Source: Flavonifractor hominis (GTDB lineage Bacteria; Bacillota; Clostridia; Oscillospirales; Oscillospiraceae). Taken from it: DNA of 64,000 bases. Below, piece by piece: positions 33,784-42,362 of this stretch. The translations under genes were made by a program, and so were the position numbers. Every line of letters starts with the position of its first letter. The stretch's first letter is position 1. The stretch is taken from positions 1 through 64,000 of the forward strand of contig NZ_JBBMFT010000001.1 in assembly GCF_040095835.1 (NCBI RefSeq), read 5' to 3'. The notes under the pieces were generated by a model that made no database searches, was not told the origin of the DNA, and saw nothing but the letters and a program-made list of their open reading frames with translations.

Positions 33784-34875
33784 ATGATGAAACGACTGCT
33801 CCCGCTGCTGCTGGGCACCACGCTTCTGCTGGCGGCCTGCGGTGGAGAAAATGTGGAGGATTCCCCGTCACCTACAATGGATGCCACTCCAGAGCCGACC
33901 GTGGAGGCTACTCCGGAGCCAACCCCATATGACGGGCCGTTAAACCCGCTCAGCGGGCTTCCCATGGGAGAGGAATGGGTGAACCGCAGGCCAGTGGCGA
34001 TCATGCTCAATAATTTGAAAGAGGCATTGCCTCAGCTGGGCCAGTCTCAGGCGGACATCATTTATGAGGTGCCGGCGGAGGGGGGAATTACCCGCATGCT
34101 GGGGGTCTATCAGTCTCTGGAGGATGTAGGGACCATCGGCTCCATCCGGTCGGCGAGGCCTTACTATCTGGAATTGGCTCTGGGCCATGACGCTATTTAC
34201 ATTCACGCTGGCGGCAGTGAGGATGCTTACAGTAAGATTCGCCAGTGGGGAGTGGATGCGCTGGACGGAGTACGAGGTCCGTATATGAGCAACACGGAGA
34301 ACGGCAACCTTATGTGGCGTGATCCGGAGCGACGGAAACATTACAGTTTGGAACATACGGTTGTCACCACGGGGGAGGCCATTCAAAAGTGCTTTGCGGA
34401 ACAGAGCCGCCTGCGTCTGGAGCATGAAGAGGGTTATTGCTATGAAATGACCTTTGCCGAGGACGGGACACCCACCGGTGGAATATCGGCACAAGAGATT
34501 ACAGTACCTGTATCCAACTACAAGACTGGGCGCTTTGTCTATGATGCCGGAGCCGGTGTCTATGCCGTAGAGGAATATGGGGAACCCTATGTGGACGGAA
34601 ATTCCGGTGAACAGGTCACGGTTACCAACGTGGTGATCATACAGACGGCCTGCCGGTATACCGGGGACAGCTTGGGGCATATCACAGTGGATTTGTCCAG
34701 TGGCGGCACAGGCTATTTTGCCTGTGGCGGCCAGGCCGTGGAGCTGACCTGGGGCAAGGAGTACCCGGATGGACAACTGCACTACTATGATTTGCAGGGA
34801 AATCCCATTACCTTTGGTGCAGGGCACACCTATGTGATGATTGTTCCGCTGGATTGTGACATTTCTTTTGCATGA
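33784..34875 (+). CDS. DUF3048 lipoprotein (YerB-like)
   Basis: A 363-residue lipoprotein. Lipobox LAAC lies near residue 18, followed by a Thr/Pro/Glu linker (TPEPTVEATPEPTP) and a DUF3048 domain: NRRPVAIMLNN, the segment QADIIYEVPAEGGITRML, and IGSIRSARPYYLELA, the pattern shared with B. subtilis YerB. The role of the family is not established. The start at 33784 is fixed by the lipoprotein signal peptide; an in-frame ATG at 33661 would place about 40 hydrophilic residues ahead of it. It has its own promoter and a downstream hairpin. Confidence 0.9.
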   Translation: MMKRLLPLLLGTTLLLAACGGENVEDSPSPTMDATPEPTVEATPEPTPYDGPLNPLSGLPMGEEWVNRRPVAIMLNNLKEALPQLGQSQADIIYEVPAEGGITRMLGVYQSLEDVGTIGSIRSARPYYLELALGHDAIYIHAGGSEDAYSKIRQWGVDALDGVRGPYMSNTENGNLMWRDPERRKHYSLEHTVVTTGEAIQKCFAEQSRLRLEHEEGYCYEMTFAEDGTPTGGISAQEITVPVSNYKTGRFVYDAGAGVYAVEEYGEPYVDGNSGEQVTVTNVVIIQTACRYTGDSLGHITVDLSSGGTGYFACGGQAVELTWGKEYPDGQLHYYDLQGNPITFGAGHTYVMIVPLDCDISFA

Positions 34876-34886
34876 ACAGATTGAAG

Positions 34887-34925
34887 AAGAACGGGAGCCG
34901 TATCGTATTGCGGCTCCCATTTCTT
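34887..34925 (+). terminator. Terminator of the DUF3048 gene
   Basis: The stem GGGAGCCG/CGGCTCCC with a ten-base loop is followed by ATTTCTTTT. Confidence 0.7.
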
Positions 34926-35008
34926 TTAGATAACTTGTATGATTTACTAAAAATGCAATGCATAAATGAGCAATAAGACCAAATAAAAAGAAAATAGTGT
35001 GGTTAGAA

Positions 35009-35037
35009 TTGACTAAAATGACAAAAAGAAATAGAAT
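35009..35037 (+). promoter_or_regulatory. Promoter of the 2,141-residue SLH gene, inside a shared element
   Basis: TTGACT-N17-TAGAAT. The -35 and half the spacer lie in the 21-base block shared with 24136. GATAAAACGTT follows at 35046, as ahead of the GH28 gene. Confidence 0.65.
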
Positions 35038-35085
35038 AAAACTTAGATAAAACGTTTTTATATAAATTAGAGAGGAGGAATTGCT

Positions 35086-38000
35086 TTGAACACGTGTACA
35101 TTTAAACGGGCTGCTGCTGCTGGACTCTGCCTGGCAATGGTGAGCGGGTGGCTACCAGGGGTACAGGCAGCAGTGGAGAAACCGGATGACGGCAGATTGG
35201 AGGTGGCGTTTTTTACCGGAGAAAGTGCGGATGATGCGGTATCCGATTATACTGTGACCTACAGTGATGAAACCATGAAGAAAGGTGAGTCGGGGGCTGG
35301 ATATGATAAGGGTGCAGCCTACTTGGAGACGGAATCGGCCGCAGTTGGGAGTACGGTGACATTTTCCGAGCTGGAAGGTATTCCGGAGGATACCTATCAA
35401 GTGGATTTGATCTACAAACAGAACAAGAGCGGGCGAGCCAGCGTTCAATGTGCGCTGGATGATACCTGGTTTGATCCGGTCATTGATCTTGGGTCCACGG
35501 CTGAGCCAGCGCAGCAGGTGGATGGGAGCACGCTGCTAAATGGGAATGCGACGACGGCCAGTACATTTTATACCTATCGTCTGGCTGATAGTCTGGAAGT
35601 AACGGGGGAGAGCCATACTTTTACCGCAAAGGCAGTCACAGAGGGGAAAATTGTGCTTTACGGACTGCTTTTGACATCGTTGAGTGCTCCGCCAGTGGAA
35701 TTGGACACGGAGACGCTGGAGTTTGATCTGCTGGCTGGCAATGAGGCAGCGATCGTGAGCGCAGTGGTAAGCGACGCGTATGATACCCTGGGCTGGAGTG
35801 TGGAAGACGACCAGGTGGCCACGGTGGAGGACCTTGGGGATGGCACGGCGTCCGTGACACCTGTAGGCGTAGGGCAGACAGTAGTCACCGCTACGGTGCA
35901 GTCCAAGGAAGAGCCGGACGTGCAGAAAAGCGCTGAAATTACCGTTACGGTCACCGAATCCCCCGCCATTACATTGGATTATTCCAAGTTGTCTCTCAAC
36001 CTGGCGCAGGCCGAGACCGGACAGGTCCAGGCGACTGTGGACGAGCGGTTTGAACAACTGAGCTGGCGGTGCGAGGATGAAAAAGTCGCCACTGTGGAAG
36101 ACCAGGGCGACGGTACGGCGGTTGTGACGCCTATAGGCGTGGGAGAGACGGTCCTGTATGCCAGTGTAACCCGGAAAGATGATCCGGAACAGACCAAAAC
36201 GGCCCAGGTGCAGGTCAGGGTTTATGATGAAGCCGAGATCGCGATCACCTATCAGGACGATGCACAGACGGTGCGGACAGTGGATACGGTTGAAAAGTCC
36301 GTTACAGTGGAAGCCGATGCTGTGGTGGAGAGTCTGCTGTCGGAACTGCGTGCTCCGGATGGAGGAGCGCTTACCTTCCAGGTAAAAACGGAACAGGGCG
36401 AGGAAAAGACAGAGGGGGCGCTGTATTCCAGCGATCAGCTGGTCGTTACCGATGCTGGCGGAGCCAGTGCTGTTTACCGGCTGGTGGTGCTGGGCGATAC
36501 GACCAGTACGGATATCGCCGCAGCCAAACCGGAAGATTTTGAATTTGGTATGCAGGGCTCCAACATTGGGGCAATCACCGACGACTCCATTACCTTGGTG
36601 GATGGTAAAGTGCGCCGGCTGTGGGTAATGGATGCGGTAAACGGCACATCTTTGGACAAGAGTAAGGCTAAAGAGATCAATAAATCCGACTATACCGGCG
36701 AAGTGGGACGCCTGCAGGCTCTGCGCAGTGCGGACGAGATTGTCACACAGCTGGAGTCGGTCAACGGAACGAACCAAAGCTACCAGATCGTCAGTGCCAC
36801 CGGCGAGGAGAAGCACGATGAGCTCCCGGTTACGGGGGACAAATTGATGGTGACGGCGGAGGATGGGCAGCACATCCATGAGTATGCCATCACGGTAGTA
36901 ACGGCCGCTGTTTCGGGCAAGCTGGAGCTGCTGAGTGATACAGTGACTGCAGGAACCAGCAACACACTGGTGTTGGAGTACTATGCCGGCCAGCGCACGC
37001 CGGAGGCCCAGGTGGAGATCGACCTGCCGGTAGCCGTGCGGGAAGAGGACATCACCGTCAACGTGATCGGGCGGGGCGATGTGCCGTTTGCGGATTTCTC
37101 CAAGAGCCGGGGCGAGCTGCGTGCGGACGGGACGTTCGAAAATGAGGACATGCACGCGGTCCTGGGCCGTTTTGCGGAGGATTACGACTATCAGACATTG
37201 GGTGAGGCAGAGCTGATCAACGGCGGGCGTACCATTCGCTTTACTGGGGTAGATCTCCGGCCCAACAACGGGGCGGATCTGCGTATCACGCTGAAGAATG
37301 TCTCCTTTGAGGAAAAGGGAAGCTATCATTTCAGCGCACGCCTGACTACGGCGGACAGCAGCGTGGACAGTACGCTGTCCGGGCTGAGCAGCCTTGGACA
37401 GGGGCCGGAGACGGCGGTGCTCGAAGTGCGGGACGCAGTATCCGATCTTCAGCGGCTACCCTATGACCCTGCTCTGGCGGAGCCCAATTACACCTATGAC
37501 GAAGAAAAGGGCGGGGTCACCGGCCTGAGCTATCTGGACTATAGCGAAATGGGCGAGTTGTATTCCAACGCCTATCTCAGCTGGACTCCGGCCGACGGAG
37601 TGGACACGGTGGACCTCTATGTTGCCAAGGGGACCGTGGAGCCGGGCGGCACAGTGGTATCCGGTGAATGGACGATGCTGGAGACCATCCCCAATAGCGG
37701 CAGCTATACTGTGACTGGCCTGGAAGACGAGGCCTACTATCAGTTCAAACTGGTGGCAGATGGCGGGTCTCATTCCGGGGAGTCCAATACAGTGGCTCAT
37801 TACAGCGGCCGGCTGGACGCGACACTTTTCGGACTGACGGCCGACGGCGACGCCACCGCCAACAAGCAGGCGCTCAACCGCGCCATTGACTGGCTCAATG
37901 AGATCGGCGGCGGAACCGTATATATTCCGGGCAATGGAGATAATGATGCGCCGCTGACCTACCCCATAGGTACGATCTACCTCCAGAGCAACGTCTACCT

Positions 38001-41000
38001 GTACATCGCCCGGGGCGCTATGCTGCAGGCGACCAGCGGGAAAATGGACGGGCCGGAGAGTGCCTGGTGGCATTACGGCGACTATGGCAGCGGGACCAAT
38101 TCCAGTGAGGACCCCTATGCCAATCCGGATAACTTCCTCTCCAAACAGGATGACGGCCACTGCTTCTTCCAGAACTGTATGATCTATGCCCGCCGGGCAG
38201 ACAACATTAAGATCATCGGTACCGGCCGGCTGGATGGCAATGGAGTGCTCAATACCGGCGATGGTACCGTGCACAAGCAGGCCACGAACAAGACCGACAA
38301 CATGATTTCCTTCAAACTCTGCACCAACGTCGAGGTGGGCGGTATGAATACCTACGACGATCTGATGTATGATTTGGAGAAGGCTCAGGAGTATACCCGC
38401 AAGGACGCCCGTCCCATGTACCGCAAGGCAGGGGACGATCTGTCCAATATGCTCTATATTGACCGGGGCGGTCACTTTGTCATGCTGTCCACCGGCAGCG
38501 ACAATGTGAACATCCATGACGTTTACTATCAGCACTACAATACGGGTAATGCCAGAGATGTATGGGATTTCATGGGCAACCGGAACGTATATGCTACCAA
38601 TATCTTTGCAGCCAGCACCTCGGACGATATCATCAAACTGGGTTCTGACTGTGCGCTGGGCTTCACCCGCCCGGTGTGGAACTACAAGGTGCGCAACATC
38701 GTAGGCGATACCAACTGCAACAACTTCCAGCTTGGTTCGGAAACCGCCGACGATACCAGGGATGTATACGTGGATAACCTGGTGGTCATGGGCGCCAATA
38801 AGGCGGGCTTCTCCATCTCCACCAACGACGGTGCGCTGGTACAGAACATCAATCTGAACACCGGTGAGACCGGGCCGGTCTTTACGGAGGAAAGCGGTTA
38901 TTTCCAGCGGACCAAGACCCCCATTTTCATCTCCATTTCCCACCGCGGGCGGGTCCTCGGCGCGGAAAATTACGTGACGCCGGACGGCGAGCGGGCGGTC
39001 CGGAATGTGGCTATGGGACACGTGGACAACGTGAATTTCAACCACGTGCGCATCGTGGATGCCTATGGCGGCAGCACGTACAACAAGGACAGTGGTTTTG
39101 CACCCTACGATCCGTCCAGCCATCAGGAGTATACCTCCGTTGTAGTGGGTTACCGGATGCCGGAGGGTGTGACCGATGCGGACATGCCGGACGGCCGTGC
39201 TACCGGATATGTCACCAACGTCACATTTAAGGATGTGACCCTCACGGTCAAGGGGTATAACCAGAACGGAAACTATACGTTTGCGGACACGGAACGGACC
39301 TGCAACGAACTCAACGTAGGACAGTACAACAGCCCGGATATGGGAATACGGCCCTCTTATGGTTTTTATGTGCGCCATGCGCAGAATGTGACGTTTGAAG
39401 ACGTTACGCTTGATTTTGAGGGGACCCAGGGCGGTACGGATGACCGCTATCCCATCGTCTTCGATGATGTGGATGGAGCGGTGCTGAATCACGTTACCAT
39501 GTCCAAGGGACTTGGAGTCAACGGCTTGGTCCAGCTGCGGGAAGCCAGCGGTATCACGCTGACCAATTGTTCCTATGTGGACAAGGGGCGCGGCGGTGAG
39601 ACGGTGGCTGTAGCGGATGCGGACGGACTCTCCTCTGCCAGTGAGGCCCAAGAGGACTGGACGGTCTACCCAGCACTGAAGGCTTACTACAGCATTATGC
39701 TGGAAAGTGTGAGTGCGACGGTAGCCACCGAGGTGGATAATGGTACAGGTACCATTACGTGCCTAGAGGACAACCGGGTAGAGCAATTGTTGGGCGACCT
39801 TCAGAGCAGCAATGCCTTGACGCTGGAACTGACGGTAGTTGATGCGTCTGGAAAGGAGAAGGATGCTGAGGCTCTTGTAGCTACAGGAGACCGGCTGATT
39901 GCCGCCTGTGATAGTGATGCGGCCCTCTCTTCCCAGAAAGAATATGCCATCACAGTGGTTGAGCCGGATCGGAATACTTATGTAGAATACTGTACAGATG
40001 GAACGGTCAACGCTACGCTCCGTTCGGAGCCGGACGGCCTGATTGCCACGAGCGATGATGGTGGCGTAGCATATCTCCAGCAGAAGAACAGCAAGGTCGG
40101 CAATGCGTTTTTGATCGATTTGCCGGTACAGGAGAGCGGGAGCTATGCTGTGGCGCTGGTAATCAAAAAAGGAACCCGGGCTACGGTCCAAAATTACATT
40201 GACGATCTCCCGGTCGGAGAACCGGTAGATCTGGGTGATGCTACCGGCCTTGAGGACGCTGGACCGGAGATCGGCTCTAGCAAGAGCAGCACATACTACA
40301 TCAAGCCGCTGACCGATGAGATCGAGCTGACACAGGGGACCCACACGTTCCGCTCTGTGGTGACAGAAGACGGTGATACCGTGATCCAGAGTGTCCGGCT
40401 TACCCGGTTGGATAGCGATGAGCCGGAAGAGAAGTACTATCCGATCACAGTGGAAGTTCAGGGTGAGGGCGCTGCTTTTGCCGACCAGACCGAGGCCGCT
40501 GAAGGGACTCCGATCACACTGACTGCTCAGCCTGCCGTAGGATGGCATTTTGTGGGCTGGACTAGTACGGATATAGCGATAAAGGATAATTGCTTTACAA
40601 TGCCGGCGCAATCTGTCACTGTCACTGCCGTGTTTGAACAGGATGAGATGACCGCTGTCACCGGTGTGAAGCTGAACGTGGAGAGCGTGTATCTGTACTC
40701 CAACTTCGGTCCTCGCGGTGAGCAGCTCATCGCCACCGTGGAGCCTGCCGACGCCGGCGACAAGTCCGTGACCTGGACCAGCGCCGACGAGAACGTGGTC
40801 ACCGTCAGCGACGTGGGCTATATCACTGTGGTGGGCGAGGGCATGACCACCGTCACTGTCACCACCAACGACGGCGGCTACACCGCCCAGTGCCTGGTGC
40901 AGGTTGGCTCCTACAACGACGGCAGCGATGCCGAGGATGAGGACACCACGCCTCCCACCGAGACCGAGGAGCCCGGTGAGACCACTGACCCCGGCGAGAC

Positions 41001-41511
41001 CACCGAGCCCGAGACCCGGACCTTCTCCGACGTGCCCGCCACCCACTGGGCCAGCGAGGCTGTGGACTATGTGGTGAGCGAGGGCCTGTTTAACGGTACC
41101 TCCGACACCACCTTCTCCCCTGAAATGCCTATGACCCGCGCCATGTTCTTCACCGTGCTGGCCCGCCTGGACGGCGTGGACACCACCGGCGGGACCACCT
41201 GGTATGAGAAGGCCATGGCCTGGGCGGTGGCCGAGGGTATCACCGACGGCACCAACCCCGAGGCCACCATCACCCGGGAGCAGCTGGCCGTCATGCTCTA
41301 CCGCTACGCCGGCTCCCCCGCCACTGAGGGCAGCCTGACCGGCTTTGTCGATGCCTCCACTGTGTCCGCCTGGGCGCAGGAGGGGATGGAGTGGGCGGTA
41401 GCCGAGGGCATCCTCACCGGCAAGGATGGCTCTGCTCTGGATCCCCAGGGCACCGCTAGCCGCGCTGAAGTAGCCATGATGCTTATGCGCTTTGTCACAA
41501 TGAACCATTGA
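35086..41511 (+). CDS. Giant SLH surface protein: CBM-like, Ig-like, FN3 and pectinase-type beta-helix
   Basis: A 2,141-residue exported protein. It starts at TTG 35086, with GAGGAGG well spaced and a signal peptide (VQA/AVE near residue 26). Order of parts: CBM6/35-like domain about 28-202; two Ig-like repeats to about 378; two copies of a 70-residue module (about 392-470 and 536-607); a beta-sandwich region; FN3-like 818-905; right-handed beta-helix 912-1520 of the pectate-lyase/GH28 type; third copy of the 70-residue module (1547-1626); second CBM-like domain 1630-1782; InlB-type repeat; BIG2 domain; acidic Thr/Pro linker; three SLH repeats 1977-2138. The helix keeps an Asp pair (TSDDIIKLGSD), but where GH28 has GHG it reads NNFQLGSE, so the chemistry is uncertain. 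The last 850 bases are visibly more GC-rich than the rest. Confidence 0.88.
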   Translation: MNTCTFKRAAAAGLCLAMVSGWLPGVQAAVEKPDDGRLEVAFFTGESADDAVSDYTVTYSDETMKKGESGAGYDKGAAYLETESAAVGSTVTFSELEGIPEDTYQVDLIYKQNKSGRASVQCALDDTWFDPVIDLGSTAEPAQQVDGSTLLNGNATTASTFYTYRLADSLEVTGESHTFTAKAVTEGKIVLYGLLLTSLSAPPVELDTETLEFDLLAGNEAAIVSAVVSDAYDTLGWSVEDDQVATVEDLGDGTASVTPVGVGQTVVTATVQSKEEPDVQKSAEITVTVTESPAITLDYSKLSLNLAQAETGQVQATVDERFEQLSWRCEDEKVATVEDQGDGTAVVTPIGVGETVLYASVTRKDDPEQTKTAQVQVRVYDEAEIAITYQDDAQTVRTVDTVEKSVTVEADAVVESLLSELRAPDGGALTFQVKTEQGEEKTEGALYSSDQLVVTDAGGASAVYRLVVLGDTTSTDIAAAKPEDFEFGMQGSNIGAITDDSITLVDGKVRRLWVMDAVNGTSLDKSKAKEINKSDYTGEVGRLQALRSADEIVTQLESVNGTNQSYQIVSATGEEKHDELPVTGDKLMVTAEDGQHIHEYAITVVTAAVSGKLELLSDTVTAGTSNTLVLEYYAGQRTPEAQVEIDLPVAVREEDITVNVIGRGDVPFADFSKSRGELRADGTFENEDMHAVLGRFAEDYDYQTLGEAELINGGRTIRFTGVDLRPNNGADLRITLKNVSFEEKGSYHFSARLTTADSSVDSTLSGLSSLGQGPETAVLEVRDAVSDLQRLPYDPALAEPNYTYDEEKGGVTGLSYLDYSEMGELYSNAYLSWTPADGVDTVDLYVAKGTVEPGGTVVSGEWTMLETIPNSGSYTVTGLEDEAYYQFKLVADGGSHSGESNTVAHYSGRLDATLFGLTADGDATANKQALNRAIDWLNEIGGGTVYIPGNGDNDAPLTYPIGTIYLQSNVYLYIARGAMLQATSGKMDGPESAWWHYGDYGSGTNSSEDPYANPDNFLSKQDDGHCFFQNCMIYARRADNIKIIGTGRLDGNGVLNTGDGTVHKQATNKTDNMISFKLCTNVEVGGMNTYDDLMYDLEKAQEYTRKDARPMYRKAGDDLSNMLYIDRGGHFVMLSTGSDNVNIHDVYYQHYNTGNARDVWDFMGNRNVYATNIFAASTSDDIIKLGSDCALGFTRPVWNYKVRNIVGDTNCNNFQLGSETADDTRDVYVDNLVVMGANKAGFSISTNDGALVQNINLNTGETGPVFTEESGYFQRTKTPIFISISHRGRVLGAENYVTPDGERAVRNVAMGHVDNVNFNHVRIVDAYGGSTYNKDSGFAPYDPSSHQEYTSVVVGYRMPEGVTDADMPDGRATGYVTNVTFKDVTLTVKGYNQNGNYTFADTERTCNELNVGQYNSPDMGIRPSYGFYVRHAQNVTFEDVTLDFEGTQGGTDDRYPIVFDDVDGAVLNHVTMSKGLGVNGLVQLREASGITLTNCSYVDKGRGGETVAVADADGLSSASEAQEDWTVYPALKAYYSIMLESVSATVATEVDNGTGTITCLEDNRVEQLLGDLQSSNALTLELTVVDASGKEKDAEALVATGDRLIAACDSDAALSSQKEYAITVVEPDRNTYVEYCTDGTVNATLRSEPDGLIATSDDGGVAYLQQKNSKVGNAFLIDLPVQESGSYAVALVIKKGTRATVQNYIDDLPVGEPVDLGDATGLEDAGPEIGSSKSSTYYIKPLTDEIELTQGTHTFRSVVTEDGDTVIQSVRLTRLDSDEPEEKYYPITVEVQGEGAAFADQTEAAEGTPITLTAQPAVGWHFVGWTSTDIAIKDNCFTMPAQSVTVTAVFEQDEMTAVTGVKLNVESVYLYSNFGPRGEQLIATVEPADAGDKSVTWTSADENVVTVSDVGYITVVGEGMTTVTVTTNDGGYTAQCLVQVGSYNDGSDAEDEDTTPPTETEEPGETTDPGETTEPETRTFSDVPATHWASEAVDYVVSEGLFNGTSDTTFSPEMPMTRAMFFTVLARLDGVDTTGGTTWYEKAMAWAVAEGITDGTNPEATITREQLAVMLYRYAGSPATEGSLTGFVDASTVSAWAQEGMEWAVAEGILTGKDGSALDPQGTASRAEVAMMLMRFVTMNH
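41261..41511 (+). repeat. Copy of the SLH tail also present at 1-254
   Basis: The first 77 bases are identical to 1-77, and the remainder is similar with about 25 differences plus a divergent last few codons. The pair is separated by 41.2 kb in direct orientation, so recombination between them could delete or duplicate the interval. Confidence 0.9.
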
Positions 41512-41513
41512 TA

Positions 41514-41557
41514 AAAAGGGCCCCGACACCGAAGTCCGGTGTCGGGGCCCTTTTATT
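41514..41557 (+). terminator. Terminator of the giant SLH gene
   Basis: A stem of 18 bp (AAAGGGCCCCGACACCG and complement) is followed by TTTTATTTT. Confidence 0.92.
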
Positions 41558-41568
41558 TTATTGGGGGG

Positions 41569-42342
41569 TCAGGAACAGCAGCCCTTCAGATCCCGACAGT
41601 TATCGGGCAGAGGAGCAGGGCTGTTGGGAGGGAAGAACTCATTGACCGGGAATTTGACGTGGCGGAAGATCTCGCAGGGGTCGTCGTCGCAACCGCCGCA
41701 GGTGCACTCCTTTTCGGGCATGCAGTAGTCGTACACCGGCATCAGCAGCTGAGAATCCCGTTCCAGACGGATGATGGAGAACTGGCCCAGGGTGACATAG
41801 ATACGTTTCCCGTCGTTGCCGAAGCAGAGCTCGCTGCCGAAGCAGGCGCAGATGCAGGGCGGGATCTCAGTCAGCTCACAGTCACAGGGGCGGCATTCGC
41901 ATACATCTACCAGCTTCATATTCAGAACGATGGGGTCCACCGCCTCTACCACGGCAGTGGGGAGATTGGTCTTGCGGATATTCTGTTCGTCCAGATGGTC
42001 GAAAGCGGCCTCGGAAGAGAATACCTTGGCGGTGCCCTCGCTGCCGAAGAGGATGACACGCTTGTCGAAAACGCACAGGCCCTGTACCTGTACCGGACGG
42101 GCGGCACCAACAAAGGCATCGGCGGTCACACGATAGAAGTAACGCACATCCACGGTATAGAAGCCGCGGTTGAATCCAATGGGTTCTACGTCGATGTATA
42201 CGTAAAGTAGTTCTGCTTTACCGGCTTTGATGCTGATTGCACGGTCAATCGCGCATTTGGAATCCTGCGTGGGATAGAAACGCAGATCCTCGATGCAGTC
42301 TTTATCGGAAGATATAGCGTCTTTTATACTGCGCAAAATCAT
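41569..42342 (-). CDS. Cysteine-rich protein of unknown function, 5' end probably altered by prophage insertion
   Basis: A 257-residue protein. The N-terminal 150 residues are strand-rich (YVYIDVEPIGFNRGFYTVDV), and the C-terminal part has clustered Cys (CECRPCDCELTEIPPCICAC, CTCGGCDDDPC, GCC). Such clusters suggest metal binding or cross-linking, as in some spore-coat proteins; this is a resemblance only. No ribosome-binding site precedes ATG 42342. The presumed start lies inside a 30-base inverted repeat next to the prophage recombinase stop, so the original upstream region, and perhaps the first codons, may now be beyond the far end of the prophage. Confidence 0.75.
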   Translation of the reverse strand: MILRSIKDAISSDKDCIEDLRFYPTQDSKCAIDRAISIKAGKAELLYVYIDVEPIGFNRGFYTVDVRYFYRVTADAFVGAARPVQVQGLCVFDKRVILFGSEGTAKVFSSEAAFDHLDEQNIRKTNLPTAVVEAVDPIVLNMKLVDVCECRPCDCELTEIPPCICACFGSELCFGNDGKRIYVTLGQFSIIRLERDSQLLMPVYDYCMPEKECTCGGCDDDPCEIFRHVKFPVNEFFPPNSPAPLPDNCRDLKGCCS

Positions 42343-42361
42343 TGCGCCGCAATGGTTTGCG
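42332..42361. other. Candidate prophage attachment site (attL)
   Basis: Imperfect inverted repeat: CGCAAAATCATTGCG, central C, CGCAATGGTTTGCG. It lies exactly between the start of the host Cys-rich gene and the stop of the large serine recombinase. Sites of these enzymes are short imperfect inverted repeats next to the recombinase gene. The second copy (attR) is outside the window. Confidence 0.5.
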
Positions 42362-42362
42362 G

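Noticed and set aside
42332..42361. The inverted repeat as a terminator of the recombinase
   Set aside because: It has almost no loop and no T tract on the minus strand. The attachment-site reading fits better, though a weak terminator is not excluded.
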